From: Gemmatimonadaceae bacterium | GTDB lineage: Bacteria > Gemmatimonadota > Gemmatimonadetes > Gemmatimonadales > Gemmatimonadaceae | DNA: 64,000 bases | Direction of reading: 5' to 3' | NCBI GenBank assembly: GCA_011525845.1 | Contig: WYBP01000011.1 | Coordinates: 124,001 to 188,000, forward strand | Shown here: positions 57,801-64,000 of the stretch, one piece after another | Numbering within the stretch: position 1 is the stretch's first letter | Layout of the letters: the number at the start of each line of letters is the position of its first letter | Program-made: the position numbers and the translations under genes | Notes under the pieces: generated by a model | The model's input: only the letters and a program-made list of their open reading frames with translations | Databases searched by the model: none | Told to the model about the DNA's origin: nothing

Positions 57801-58141
57801 CCGGTGCCCACCCAGACCGTGGACGGGTCCTTCGGGTCGATGGTGACGACGCCGATCGAGTACGATGGCTGGTCGTCGAAGACCGGCGAGAAGGTTGTGC
57901 CGGCGTTCGTCGTCCTCCAGAGGCCGCCCGAGCCCGCGGCGACATACCAGGTGCTGCGGTCCGTCGGGTGCACCGCGATGTCCGCGATGCGGCCGCCCAT
58001 CAGCGCGGGGCCGATGCTGCGGAGGGTGAGCGCGTTGGCCGCCTTGGCGAGATCCGGTGTCCCTTGGGCGTGAAGCGAGGCGCCGAGAACTACGGTGAGC
58101 GTCGGCAGGATGGCGAGTCGGACGAGTCCGTGGAATCGCAT
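54854..58141 (-). CDS. Exported sortilin/BNR-type beta-propeller protein, 1095 residues
   Basis: A paralogue of the 32956-36177 protein. Signal peptide (LVRLAILPTLTVVLGASLHAQ), then Asp-box propeller blades (GVYRSRDAGRTWQRM, GVYRTEDGGRTWTAT, GIHKSTDGGKTWRKV, GFYRSHDRGESWEKR), a beta-rich domain from about 770 and a helical C-terminal region (about 970-1080: QETAELMRRINGLSAEM). ATG 58141 is preferred to the open frame up to 58333, which overlaps the kinase gene. No catalytic residues can be named; it may bind secreted proteins or glycans. It lies between a propeller-kinase (31 bp upstream) and an exported amidohydrolase (4-bp overlap). Confidence 0.87.
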   Translation of the reverse strand: MRFHGLVRLAILPTLTVVLGASLHAQGTPDLAKAANALTLRSIGPALMGGRIADIAVHPTDRSTWYVAAGSGGLWRTTNAGTTFSPVFDDQPSYSIGVVTIDPKDPSTVWVGTGENVSGRHVGWGDGVYRSRDAGRTWQRMGLPNSQHVGRILIDPRNSDVVLVAAEGPLWSAGGERGVYRTEDGGRTWTATLTIDENTGVTDLEFAPGDPNTVYAAAYQRRRHVAGFLSGGPGSGIHKSTDGGKTWRKVATGLPRGDMGKIGLAVTPADPSIVYATIEASNAERGFYRSHDRGESWEKRNSYISGGTGPHYYQEIEASPVDADVVYQMDVFINVTRDGGATFSILETGHTKHSDNHAMWIDPSNARHLLVGTDAGLYESFDDGLEFRHFPNLPVSQFYKVALSNRLPFYDILGGAQDLGTLHGPSRTLNRDGIRNQDWYVPMGADGYGVAFDPRDENITYLMTQQGDLYRTDRRSDEALGIRPMPKEGEAPERWNWDSPIVISPHDPDRIYFASQRLWRSDDRGNAWTAISPDLTLGTNRYELAYMGRVWSVDALHDNGAMSKYATITTMAESPVTAGVLAVGTDDGLVQFSGDGGANWVRAAALPGLPPRSFINRIEASLVDGSTFYVVADAHKIGDFTPYVFVTTDRGRTWRSIAGDLPKGEILWAFQQDHVRPDLLFVGAEHGIFWTPNGGRNWHKLGGGVPTIAFRDIRIHRRDDDLVGATFGRGFYVLDDISPLRAIAAGALAAEGGVLPVRDAWWFVPSAVAQAPGRPTAGSDDYTAPNPPHGALITYHLKEAPTTAREARQAAEKAMRDAGRDVPFPGFDALRAEALESGPRVFLQVIDAAGRPVRRLEAPARAGVHRIAWDLRGPVPDAVDLSTPGFRPPWAGDPRGPLVAPGRYTVELLLVSSSGVRRVGTPQAFTVKPVPNALPGTDYVAVAAFQQETAELMRRINGLSAEMGRVRDRVRHMRAALAQAPRADAALQLAMDSLTARVAELSMRLFSDPARQQLDESSSPGLASRVGEVIGGHWDTRQAPTATHRENIAIARAGLDDVATQLAALISGELARIEAALEAAGAPWTPGRPVPMRQP

Positions 58142-58172
58142 GGTGGCTTCGCGGTTGGAGATGATTGGGCGC

Positions 58173-60839
58173 TCAGCGCTTCCCTCCGCGCTCCAACTGC
58201 CGGAAGAGTGCCGGCATGTTCTGGAGCACGATGATCCGCGTGGCGGGGTTCTGCCGTACCATCGCGAAGGTACGGCCATCGGGCGAGACGTCATAGTTGC
58301 TGTGCGGCGCGGACGACAGGATCTCCGACGCATCGAAGAGCCGGCGGCGGTCCGTCACCGTCGCCGCCGCACCGAGCTGGAGGGTGGCCACCGTGAGCTC
58401 GACGCCGTTCTTCGTCGGCGAACGGTAGAAGAGCTCGAGACCGTTCCGCGCCCAGACCGGCTCCGTGCCTCCCGCGAGCGAAACCTTCACCTGGTCGCCG
58501 TCCCCGCTGAGCGGCCGGACGTAGACCTCGATGATCCCGGACTGGTCGGAGGTGTAGGCGATCCACTTCCCGTCGGCCGAGAGCGCGGGGAAGGATTCGT
58601 CGAAACGGGTCGCGACGACGGGCTCGACCGGTCCCTTGCCTGCGCTGCGGATGATCGCGATGTCGCCACGGCTCCCCGGCTGCAGGCTGTTCCCACCGGT
58701 GAGGATCGCGCTCCGATCCGGCAGCCAGACGCCCGTGTACGAGATGGCCGGCGAGGAGATCAGCGAGTCGACTTCGCCGGCACGGCCGGCGCGCGTGCGG
58801 TAGAGCGTGAGCGCGCCCCCCGACCGGAGCGCCGACGAGTAGGTGACGTTCCGCCCATCCGGCTCCCAAGTCGCGTCGTGCCCGTCGCGGTCGAAGGTGA
58901 TGCGCGTCATCGCGCCACCGTCGAGGTCGACCTGCCAGACGTCCCGGCCATCGGTCGCCGTGAAGTCCACGAGGAGGCGACGCCCATCCGGTGAGAAGCG
59001 TGGGATGTGGAAGTTGTGCCGTTCCGCGACCGCGGTGCGCACGTTCCCGCTGCGGTCCACGAGCACGAGCGACCGCGGTTCGTCCGGCACGTACGCGACC
59101 GTCCCATTCGCAGCGACAGCCACCTGCGCCTGGCCGGCCCCCGTCAGGGCGACACCCGTGGCCAGGACGATCGGCGAGCCGCTCACCTGCTGCTTCCGCA
59201 GGTCGAAGCGCACCGCCTCGAGCGTCCCATTGTTCAGGAGGTAGACCAGCAGTCCCGAGGTGTATCGAATCTCGACCACGTCGAAGCTGAAGAGGGGCAC
59301 GAGGTCGCCGCTCCCGAGGTCCATCAGGAAGGGTGGGCCGAACGCCGTGCCGATCGGAGCGCGGACCGCGAGCCCGAACCGGTCACCGGGGAGTACCTGC
59401 TGGAGGATCAGGTCGCCGGAACTCCCGCCGAACGGGTGGGTGACCTCGCCCGCGGGACTGACGCGGGCGATCCCGCGGGTCCGGTCCGTCTGGGGCGAGA
59501 GCCAGAGCGTGCCATCGCTCCCCCACGCGAAGTTGTTCGCCCAGGCCAGGTCGCGCGGCAGGGGCTTCCCCGTCCCGCCATCCATCGGGTAGCGGAACAT
59601 CTGCGCGTTCTGCACGTCCGTGGCGACGAACTCCCGCGCGTCCGGCGAGACGAGGGGACCGGCGAAGGTCCGCGGTACGCCGTTGATCACCGTCGCGTCC
59701 GCGTCCTCCAGTGCGCGACGCACGATGCGCGTCATGCCGTCCTCCTGATCGACGTACACGAGCGTGCGGCCGTCGGAGGTGATGTCGATCACGCGCTGCA
59801 GGAATGCGGCACCTCCGAGCCCGGGAGTGAGCACGGCGAGCCGTGAGGGCTGGAGCTCGGCCGCTGGACCGGGTCGGAACCAGCCCCAGAGTGCCACCAG
59901 CGTCGCCACCGCGAACGCAGCGGGCCAGAGCACACGACGCCAGCTCGACTGCCCTGCGACGCGCGACACTCGAGTCGCGCGAGCTCCGCGCGACGCTCCA
60001 GAAGCATCCGCGCCGATCGCGGCCGCGAACTCGGCCGCGCTCGCGAAGCGGTCCGCAGGGAGCTTGGAGAGCGCCGTGAGGATCGCGTCGGCCACATGGT
60101 CCGGCACCGACTTCCGGAGGACGGTCACGGACTCCGGCTCGCCACTCATCACGCGCGCGACGATCGCCTGCGCGGTCGGCCCGTCGAAGGGCGGCTCCCC
60201 GGCGAGCATCTCGTGCAGCACGCAGCCGAGCGCGTACACGTCGGTGCGGGCGTCGAGGTTGCGTTCGCCGAGCGCCTGCTCGGGGCTCATGTAGTGCGGT
60301 GTGCCGAGGGACATCCCCGTCTCGGTCATCCGCGACCCACCCTCGGTGCGGCTCGCCGCGAGCGCGATCCCGAAGTCCGCGACCAGCGCGCGGCCGTCGT
60401 GCAGGAGGATGTTGGCGGGCTTGATGTCGCGGTGGATCACGCCATGTCGGTGCGCGTAGTCGAGCGCGCCGGCGACCTCGGTGGCGATCCGGACCGCATC
60501 CCCGACCGGCAACTGCTTCTCGCGGTCGAGCCGGTCGCGGAGGGACTCGCCTTCCACGAACGGCATCACGTAGAACACCGTGCCGTCCACCTGTCCCGAG
60601 TCGTAGAGCGCGAGGATGTGCGGATGCTGGAGGTTCGCGGTGGTCTTGATCTCCACCAGGAATCGGTCCGCGCCGATGACGGCGGAGAGCTCGGGTCGCA
60701 GCACCTTGAGCGCGACCTTCCGGTCGTGCTTCACGTCGTGCGCGAGATACACGGTGGCCATCCCGCCCTGACCGAGCTCGCGCTCGATCTCGTAGCGCCC
60801 GCGAAGGGCGTTCCGAAGGGAGTCGGGGGGTGGAGTCAA
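58173..60839 (-). CDS. Ser/Thr protein kinase with C-terminal PD40/TolB-like propeller
   Basis: An 888-residue membrane receptor-like kinase. Residues about 15-270 form the Hanks kinase domain: glycine loop GQGGMATVYLA, Lys45, Glu63, HRD at 136-138 (VIHRDIKPANILL), DFG at 155-157 and APE-like MSPEQAL. A single membrane helix at about 305-325 (VLWPAAFAVATLVALWGWF) precedes an extracytoplasmic propeller with PD40 blades (RFSPDGRRLLVDF, TWEPDGRNVTYS, ALSADGKWIAYTSDQ, YDVSPDGRTFAMV). The start is TTG at 60839, the only start upstream of the kinase domain in this frame. It leads the operon with the BNR protein and amidohydrolase and may report on the periplasm. Confidence 0.9.
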   Translation of the reverse strand: MTPPPDSLRNALRGRYEIERELGQGGMATVYLAHDVKHDRKVALKVLRPELSAVIGADRFLVEIKTTANLQHPHILALYDSGQVDGTVFYVMPFVEGESLRDRLDREKQLPVGDAVRIATEVAGALDYAHRHGVIHRDIKPANILLHDGRALVADFGIALAASRTEGGSRMTETGMSLGTPHYMSPEQALGERNLDARTDVYALGCVLHEMLAGEPPFDGPTAQAIVARVMSGEPESVTVLRKSVPDHVADAILTALSKLPADRFASAAEFAAAIGADASGASRGARATRVSRVAGQSSWRRVLWPAAFAVATLVALWGWFRPGPAAELQPSRLAVLTPGLGGAAFLQRVIDITSDGRTLVYVDQEDGMTRIVRRALEDADATVINGVPRTFAGPLVSPDAREFVATDVQNAQMFRYPMDGGTGKPLPRDLAWANNFAWGSDGTLWLSPQTDRTRGIARVSPAGEVTHPFGGSSGDLILQQVLPGDRFGLAVRAPIGTAFGPPFLMDLGSGDLVPLFSFDVVEIRYTSGLLVYLLNNGTLEAVRFDLRKQQVSGSPIVLATGVALTGAGQAQVAVAANGTVAYVPDEPRSLVLVDRSGNVRTAVAERHNFHIPRFSPDGRRLLVDFTATDGRDVWQVDLDGGAMTRITFDRDGHDATWEPDGRNVTYSSALRSGGALTLYRTRAGRAGEVDSLISSPAISYTGVWLPDRSAILTGGNSLQPGSRGDIAIIRSAGKGPVEPVVATRFDESFPALSADGKWIAYTSDQSGIIEVYVRPLSGDGDQVKVSLAGGTEPVWARNGLELFYRSPTKNGVELTVATLQLGAAATVTDRRRLFDASEILSSAPHSNYDVSPDGRTFAMVRQNPATRIIVLQNMPALFRQLERGGKR

Positions 60840-61019
60840 CGGGTGGGGTCGGAGGGGGAGGGAACCTGGGGAAGGTACGGCGCCGGGCGCTCCCTCAACA
60901 GGTTGCGCGGGCGGGGCGCCCTCGTGAGCCCAGTGCAGGATGAGGCGTGCACACGGGCCGCTCGCCGCGGCGCTTCGTCGGGGCTACTGTACGCGGACAC
61001 CACCCCGCACCCAGCGCCA

Positions 61020-62087
61020 ATGCTCCGTCGCTCCTTCGTCGCCGCCCTCGCCACTGCCGCGCTCGCCTCGCGGGCCCGCGCCCTCCCGTCGCTCGGGTCG
61101 GGGCAACCCGGCCGCGACCGCCTCATCATGGACGCGATGGGCGAGCTCCGGCTGGAGTACCCACACGAACTGATCCGCGAGATGCTCGCGAGCGGGATGG
61201 ACGCGATCACCATCACGCTGAGCGACCCCAAGCTCGAGGGGGCCGCCGCACTCGAACTCGCCGTGGACGAGCTGCTCGCGTACGACCGCTTCATCGCGGC
61301 GCGCCCGGAACTCCTCGTGAAGGCGACCTCGGTCGCGGACCTCGACCGCGCGCGGCGGGAAGGGAGGCTCGCGGTCTTCTACCTGTTCCAGAACACGGTG
61401 CAGTTCGGTGCGGACCTCGACCGCGTGGACCTCTTCCGCTCGATGGGCCTTCGGACCTGCCAACTCACCTACAACACGCGGAACCTCTCGGGCGTGGGGT
61501 GCTACGAGTCGGGCGGCCTCACCCCGTTCGGGCGCGAGATGATCGCCCGGATGAACGCGCGCGGGATGCTGCTCGACCTCTCGCACGCGAACATGGAGAC
61601 GATGGCCGAGGCGGTGGCGGCGTCACGCGCGCCGGTGGTGGTCTCGCACACGACCTGTGCCTCGGTGCACGAGCACCAGCGCGCCACGACGGACGCGAAC
61701 ATCCGCGCGGTGGCGGAACGCGGCGGCGTGGTGGGCATCTGCCAGCTCCGGCCGTTCCTCACCACGAAGAAGGCGGACAACCTGCACGCCTACTTCGACC
61801 ACCTCCTCCACGCCGTGAACGTCGGCGGCGCGGAGCATGTCTGCATCGGGAGCGACCGCGACCATCGCCGGATCGAGCTCACGCCGGAGTACATCGCGGA
61901 GCTCAAGCGGGAGGCCGGCGGGCGGGCGATCGAGGACGAGCTCCCCTGGTTCATCCACGAGCTGAACGGCCCGCGGCGCATGGAGGTGGTGTGGGACGGG
62001 CTCGTGAAGCGCGGACTCCCCGCGCGCGACGTGGAGCGCGTGATGGGCACGAACCTCCGGCGGCTCTACCGCGACGTGATCGGCTGA
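61020..62087 (+). CDS. M19 membrane-dipeptidase-like protein with altered metal site
   Basis: A 355-residue TIM-barrel protein with an N-terminal RRSFVAALATAALASRARA signal, possibly Tat-type. Metal ligands equivalent to renal dipeptidase His198, His219 and Asp288 are present as His189 (DLSHANM), His210 (VVSHTTC) and Asp279 (IGSDRDH) with identical spacing. The beta-strand-1 His-x-Asp (His20, Asp22) aligns with Met40 and Glu42, and the bridging Glu125 with Gln124. A binuclear zinc site is therefore unlikely, and activity on dipeptides is doubtful. ATG 61020 is chosen for the signal. Divergent from the propeller-kinase operon, convergent with the partial propeller gene. Confidence 0.83.
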   Translation: MLRRSFVAALATAALASRARALPSLGSGQPGRDRLIMDAMGELRLEYPHELIREMLASGMDAITITLSDPKLEGAAALELAVDELLAYDRFIAARPELLVKATSVADLDRARREGRLAVFYLFQNTVQFGADLDRVDLFRSMGLRTCQLTYNTRNLSGVGCYESGGLTPFGREMIARMNARGMLLDLSHANMETMAEAVAASRAPVVVSHTTCASVHEHQRATTDANIRAVAERGGVVGICQLRPFLTTKKADNLHAYFDHLLHAVNVGGAEHVCIGSDRDHRRIELTPEYIAELKREAGGRAIEDELPWFIHELNGPRRMEVVWDGLVKRGLPARDVERVMGTNLRRLYRDVIG

Positions 62088-62110
62088 CCGCACCGGCCGG
62101 CGGCGTCAGC
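62083..62110. terminator. Hairpin between convergent M19 and propeller genes
   Basis: GCTGAC (62083-62088) pairs with GTCAGC (62105-62110), with an inner CCGG/CCGG pairing and a small internal loop. The M19 stop codon is inside the left arm. No U-tract. Likely stops transcription in both directions. Confidence 0.45.
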
Positions 62111-62116
62111 GCCCCG

Positions 62117-64000
62117 CTACCGCGGCGTTCCCGCCGTCAGCTTGCCGAGGTCCGCCTGGAACAACCGCTGGAAGACCGTCGCGCGGTTGAAGACCACGGT
62201 CTTGCCGTCCCGCGTGATCTCCGAACCCCCTTCGTTCTCCGGTGTCGTGGTCAAGCGGCGTTTCGTCCCCGTCGCGACATCCACGATCCCGATGTCCTGT
62301 GCACCGTTCACGAACTGTGAGTAGGTCAGGGTCCTTCCGTCCTGCGACCAGAGGCCCGGGATGTCACCGGGCGAGAGGATCATCCGTCCCCCGCCGCCGT
62401 TGGCAGCGAGGATCATCGTCCGCCGCGATCCATCGGGCTGCTCCACCAGCGCTGACAGCGAGTCGCCCGACGGCGCCACCGACCACCCGATCACATTGGT
62501 GCGGTCCCAGATGCGCTGCACGGTGCCGTCCGGGCGCAGTCGGGCGATGGCGAACTGGCCGTCCCGCTGGGCGAAGAGCTGGAAGAAGATGTCTGGACTG
62601 CCGGGTGCGGTCTCGGGGGCCTGCGCGGTACCGACCCTCGTCAGGCGAGTGGCTTCCCCACCGGCAGCGGGCACCCGCCAGAGGTCGGAGAGCGTACTCT
62701 CCCGCTCGGAAGTGAAGATGACCGCGGAACCGTCCCTGCTGAAGACCGGGAGGAACTCCTGCGAGTCGCCCCAGTCGAGCAGCCGGCGGGGCGGACCGCC
62801 CGCCACGTCCACGATCCAGAGGTCATTGGTGCCCGCGCGATCGGAGGTGTAGACCACGCGCGAGCCGTCAGGGGACCATCTCGGATTGAGGATGTTCCCG
62901 CCCCCCGGCACGACGACGCGTCCGGCGCCCCCGGCGATCGGCGCCACGACGAGTTCATGGATGTTCCCGCCGCGATCGATCCGATGGAAGAACTGCGTGC
63001 CATCGGGCGAGACCCAGAACCCCAACGTGCGCAGCGAGTCCGGCGTCAGTCTCCGCTCCGCACTCGTCGCCAGGTCGAGCGCGAAGACGCCGGCCGCGAC
63101 GTCGTTCTCGCCATAGATGAGGCGCGCCTGTCCGGGGTGCCAAAGCAGCGGAGCGGTCTCCTCGATGGCGCTGTCCGTCACCCGGCGCTCCTCTCCTCCC
63201 GCGGCCGGGACGATCCACACGTCGGTCTGCCGGCCGCGATCGGAGAGGAACGCCACCCATCTGCCGTCCGGCGACCAGGATTCCCCGTAGTCGTTCCGCA
63301 CATCGCGCGTCAGCTGGCGCGGCGCTCCCCCGTCGATCGGGGCGATCCAGAGATCGTTCGTCCCCGTCCGGCGCGACAGGTAGAGCACCTCCTTCCCGTC
63401 CGGCGACCAGGTGAGCGTGTTGGTGCTCGGACTCTCGAAACCCTCGGTCGTCAGCTGCCGGGGATTCCGGCCGAGACTATCCGCGATCCAGATCGTGCTG
63501 CGCGACCCCTCGATGACGATGTAGCCGATGTGCGACCCGTCCGGTGAAGGTCCGCCCACATGCGGCCGACTCTCTCCCCCGACGAGCGGCACTGATTGGC
63601 CACTGCTGATCGAGATCACGAAGGATCGGACGCTGCCCTCGAGCGTCGCGAAGTACGCCAGGCGGTCGCCGTCCGGGTACCAGGCGAGCGGGGCTTCGAT
63701 CCCGGGGGCCGTCGTGATGCGACGCACCGTCCAGTCTTCGGTGGAGATCGTCACCACGTCCCCGATCCCGAGGTCGCTCGACGCGACGGCGAGCAGCGAC
63801 CCGTCGGGAGACCAGAGCGGCTGGAACCCGAAGAGCGTGGTCACAGGGACCGGCCTTGGATCGCTGAGGTCCGCATTCGCCACCCAGAGCTGGTTCCCCA
63901 CCTTGTCGTCGGCCGGGCTCCAGTACGCGATCCTCGACCCATCGGGCGAATAGCTGGGCTGTTGATGACGCACGCGATCGCCGGACAGTGCCGTCGTGGC
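62117..64000 (-). CDS. PD40/TolB-like propeller protein, probably C-terminal part of a Ser/Thr kinase (5' end outside window)
   Basis: The minus-strand frame is open from the right window edge to the stop at 62117, 627 residues in view. It holds at least twelve propeller repeats of the (W)SPDG type (PLWSPDGSLLAVASSD, SWSPDGRWVAFLSDR, RWSPDGSRVVYTSDR, VFSRDGSAVIFTSER). An internal GTG at 63973 could start a shorter form, but the residues upstream of it (ALSGDRVRHQQPSYSPDG) continue a normal first blade, so the gene almost certainly begins outside. The repeats resemble the extracytoplasmic half of the kinase at 58173-60839; a kinase domain is expected just right of the window but not seen. Confidence 0.82.
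   Translation of the reverse strand, partial: ATTALSGDRVRHQQPSYSPDGSRIAYWSPADDKVGNQLWVANADLSDPRPVPVTTLFGFQPLWSPDGSLLAVASSDLGIGDVVTISTEDWTVRRITTAPGIEAPLAWYPDGDRLAYFATLEGSVRSFVISISSGQSVPLVGGESRPHVGGPSPDGSHIGYIVIEGSRSTIWIADSLGRNPRQLTTEGFESPSTNTLTWSPDGKEVLYLSRRTGTNDLWIAPIDGGAPRQLTRDVRNDYGESWSPDGRWVAFLSDRGRQTDVWIVPAAGGEERRVTDSAIEETAPLLWHPGQARLIYGENDVAAGVFALDLATSAERRLTPDSLRTLGFWVSPDGTQFFHRIDRGGNIHELVVAPIAGGAGRVVVPGGGNILNPRWSPDGSRVVYTSDRAGTNDLWIVDVAGGPPRRLLDWGDSQEFLPVFSRDGSAVIFTSERESTLSDLWRVPAAGGEATRLTRVGTAQAPETAPGSPDIFFQLFAQRDGQFAIARLRPDGTVQRIWDRTNVIGWSVAPSGDSLSALVEQPDGSRRTMILAANGGGGRMILSPGDIPGLWSQDGRTLTYSQFVNGAQDIGIVDVATGTKRRLTTTPENEGGSEITRDGKTVVFNRATVFQRLFQADLGKLTAGTPR

Noticed and set aside
1-64000. 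CRISPR arrays, insertion sequences, integrase or attachment sites, tRNA and rRNA genes
   Set aside because: No regularly spaced repeats, transposase or integrase motifs, or conserved tRNA/rRNA stretches were seen on either strand.

Overview
The window is high-GC, gene-dense bacterial DNA with no rRNA, tRNA, CRISPR array, insertion sequence or phage gene that I can recognise. The gene content points to Gemmatimonadota, or a similar Acidobacteriota-like lineage: an ADOP-type ABC permease, Ser/Thr kinases fused to TolB-like beta-propellers, very large sortilin/BNR-propeller secreted proteins, a DUF5916 outer-membrane protein, a TonB receptor, and many exported or lipoprotein hydrolases. The phylum call is inference from gene content only.

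Layout, left to right. (1) 1-6641, minus strand: the 5' part of an ADOP permease, an HD-domain hydrolase, a tricorn-type S41 protease and a DoxX protein. (2) 6724-17580: a compact catabolic island. An IclR regulator and a dimethylargininase (DDAH) run leftward. Divergently, and tightly coupled, run a P5C-dehydrogenase-like aldehyde dehydrogenase, a two-subunit CoA-transferase, a class III aminotransferase, a trimethylamine/dimethylamine-dehydrogenase-like Fe-S flavoprotein and a dimethylglycine/sarcosine-dehydrogenase-like enzyme. Two IclR-type palindromes lie between the two arms. (3) 17684-30863: a DUF5916 outer-membrane protein, a TrhA/hemolysin III protein, a 54-residue basic protein, two M24 peptidases around an exported fumarylacetoacetate-hydrolase-fold protein, a lipoprotein amidohydrolase, an M28 (GCPII-like) peptidase and a CocE/S15 hydrolase. 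(4) 30886-45472: a TfoX/amidohydrolase/YdeI operon, a giant BNR-propeller protein, an arylsulfotransferase-like lipoprotein, DUF1304, an SDR enzyme, an ABC exporter, a TonB receptor, and a lipoprotein plus beta-barrel pair. (5) 45640-49495: an iodotyrosine-deiodinase-like nitroreductase divergent from a 1004-residue kinase / M23 / PLP-enzyme fusion. (6) 49505-64000: gamma-glutamyltransferase with an exported SAM hydroxide adenosyltransferase-like protein, a nitrilase, a kinase / BNR-protein / amidohydrolase operon, a degenerate M19 dipeptidase, and the 3' part of a second propeller (probably kinase) gene.

How the genes fit together. Seven exported or surface hydrolases act on peptides or peptide-like substrates. 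Several intracellular enzymes look suited to unusual amino acids that protein breakdown releases: DDAH for methylarginine, a deiodinase for halotyrosine, a hydroxylysine-kinase/phospholyase-like fusion, and amine dehydrogenases for the methylamines set free. That reading is inference. The sequence directly shows the domain content, the conserved catalytic residues listed per gene, the ATGA/GTGA overlaps that couple many genes, and several hairpins at convergent gene ends.
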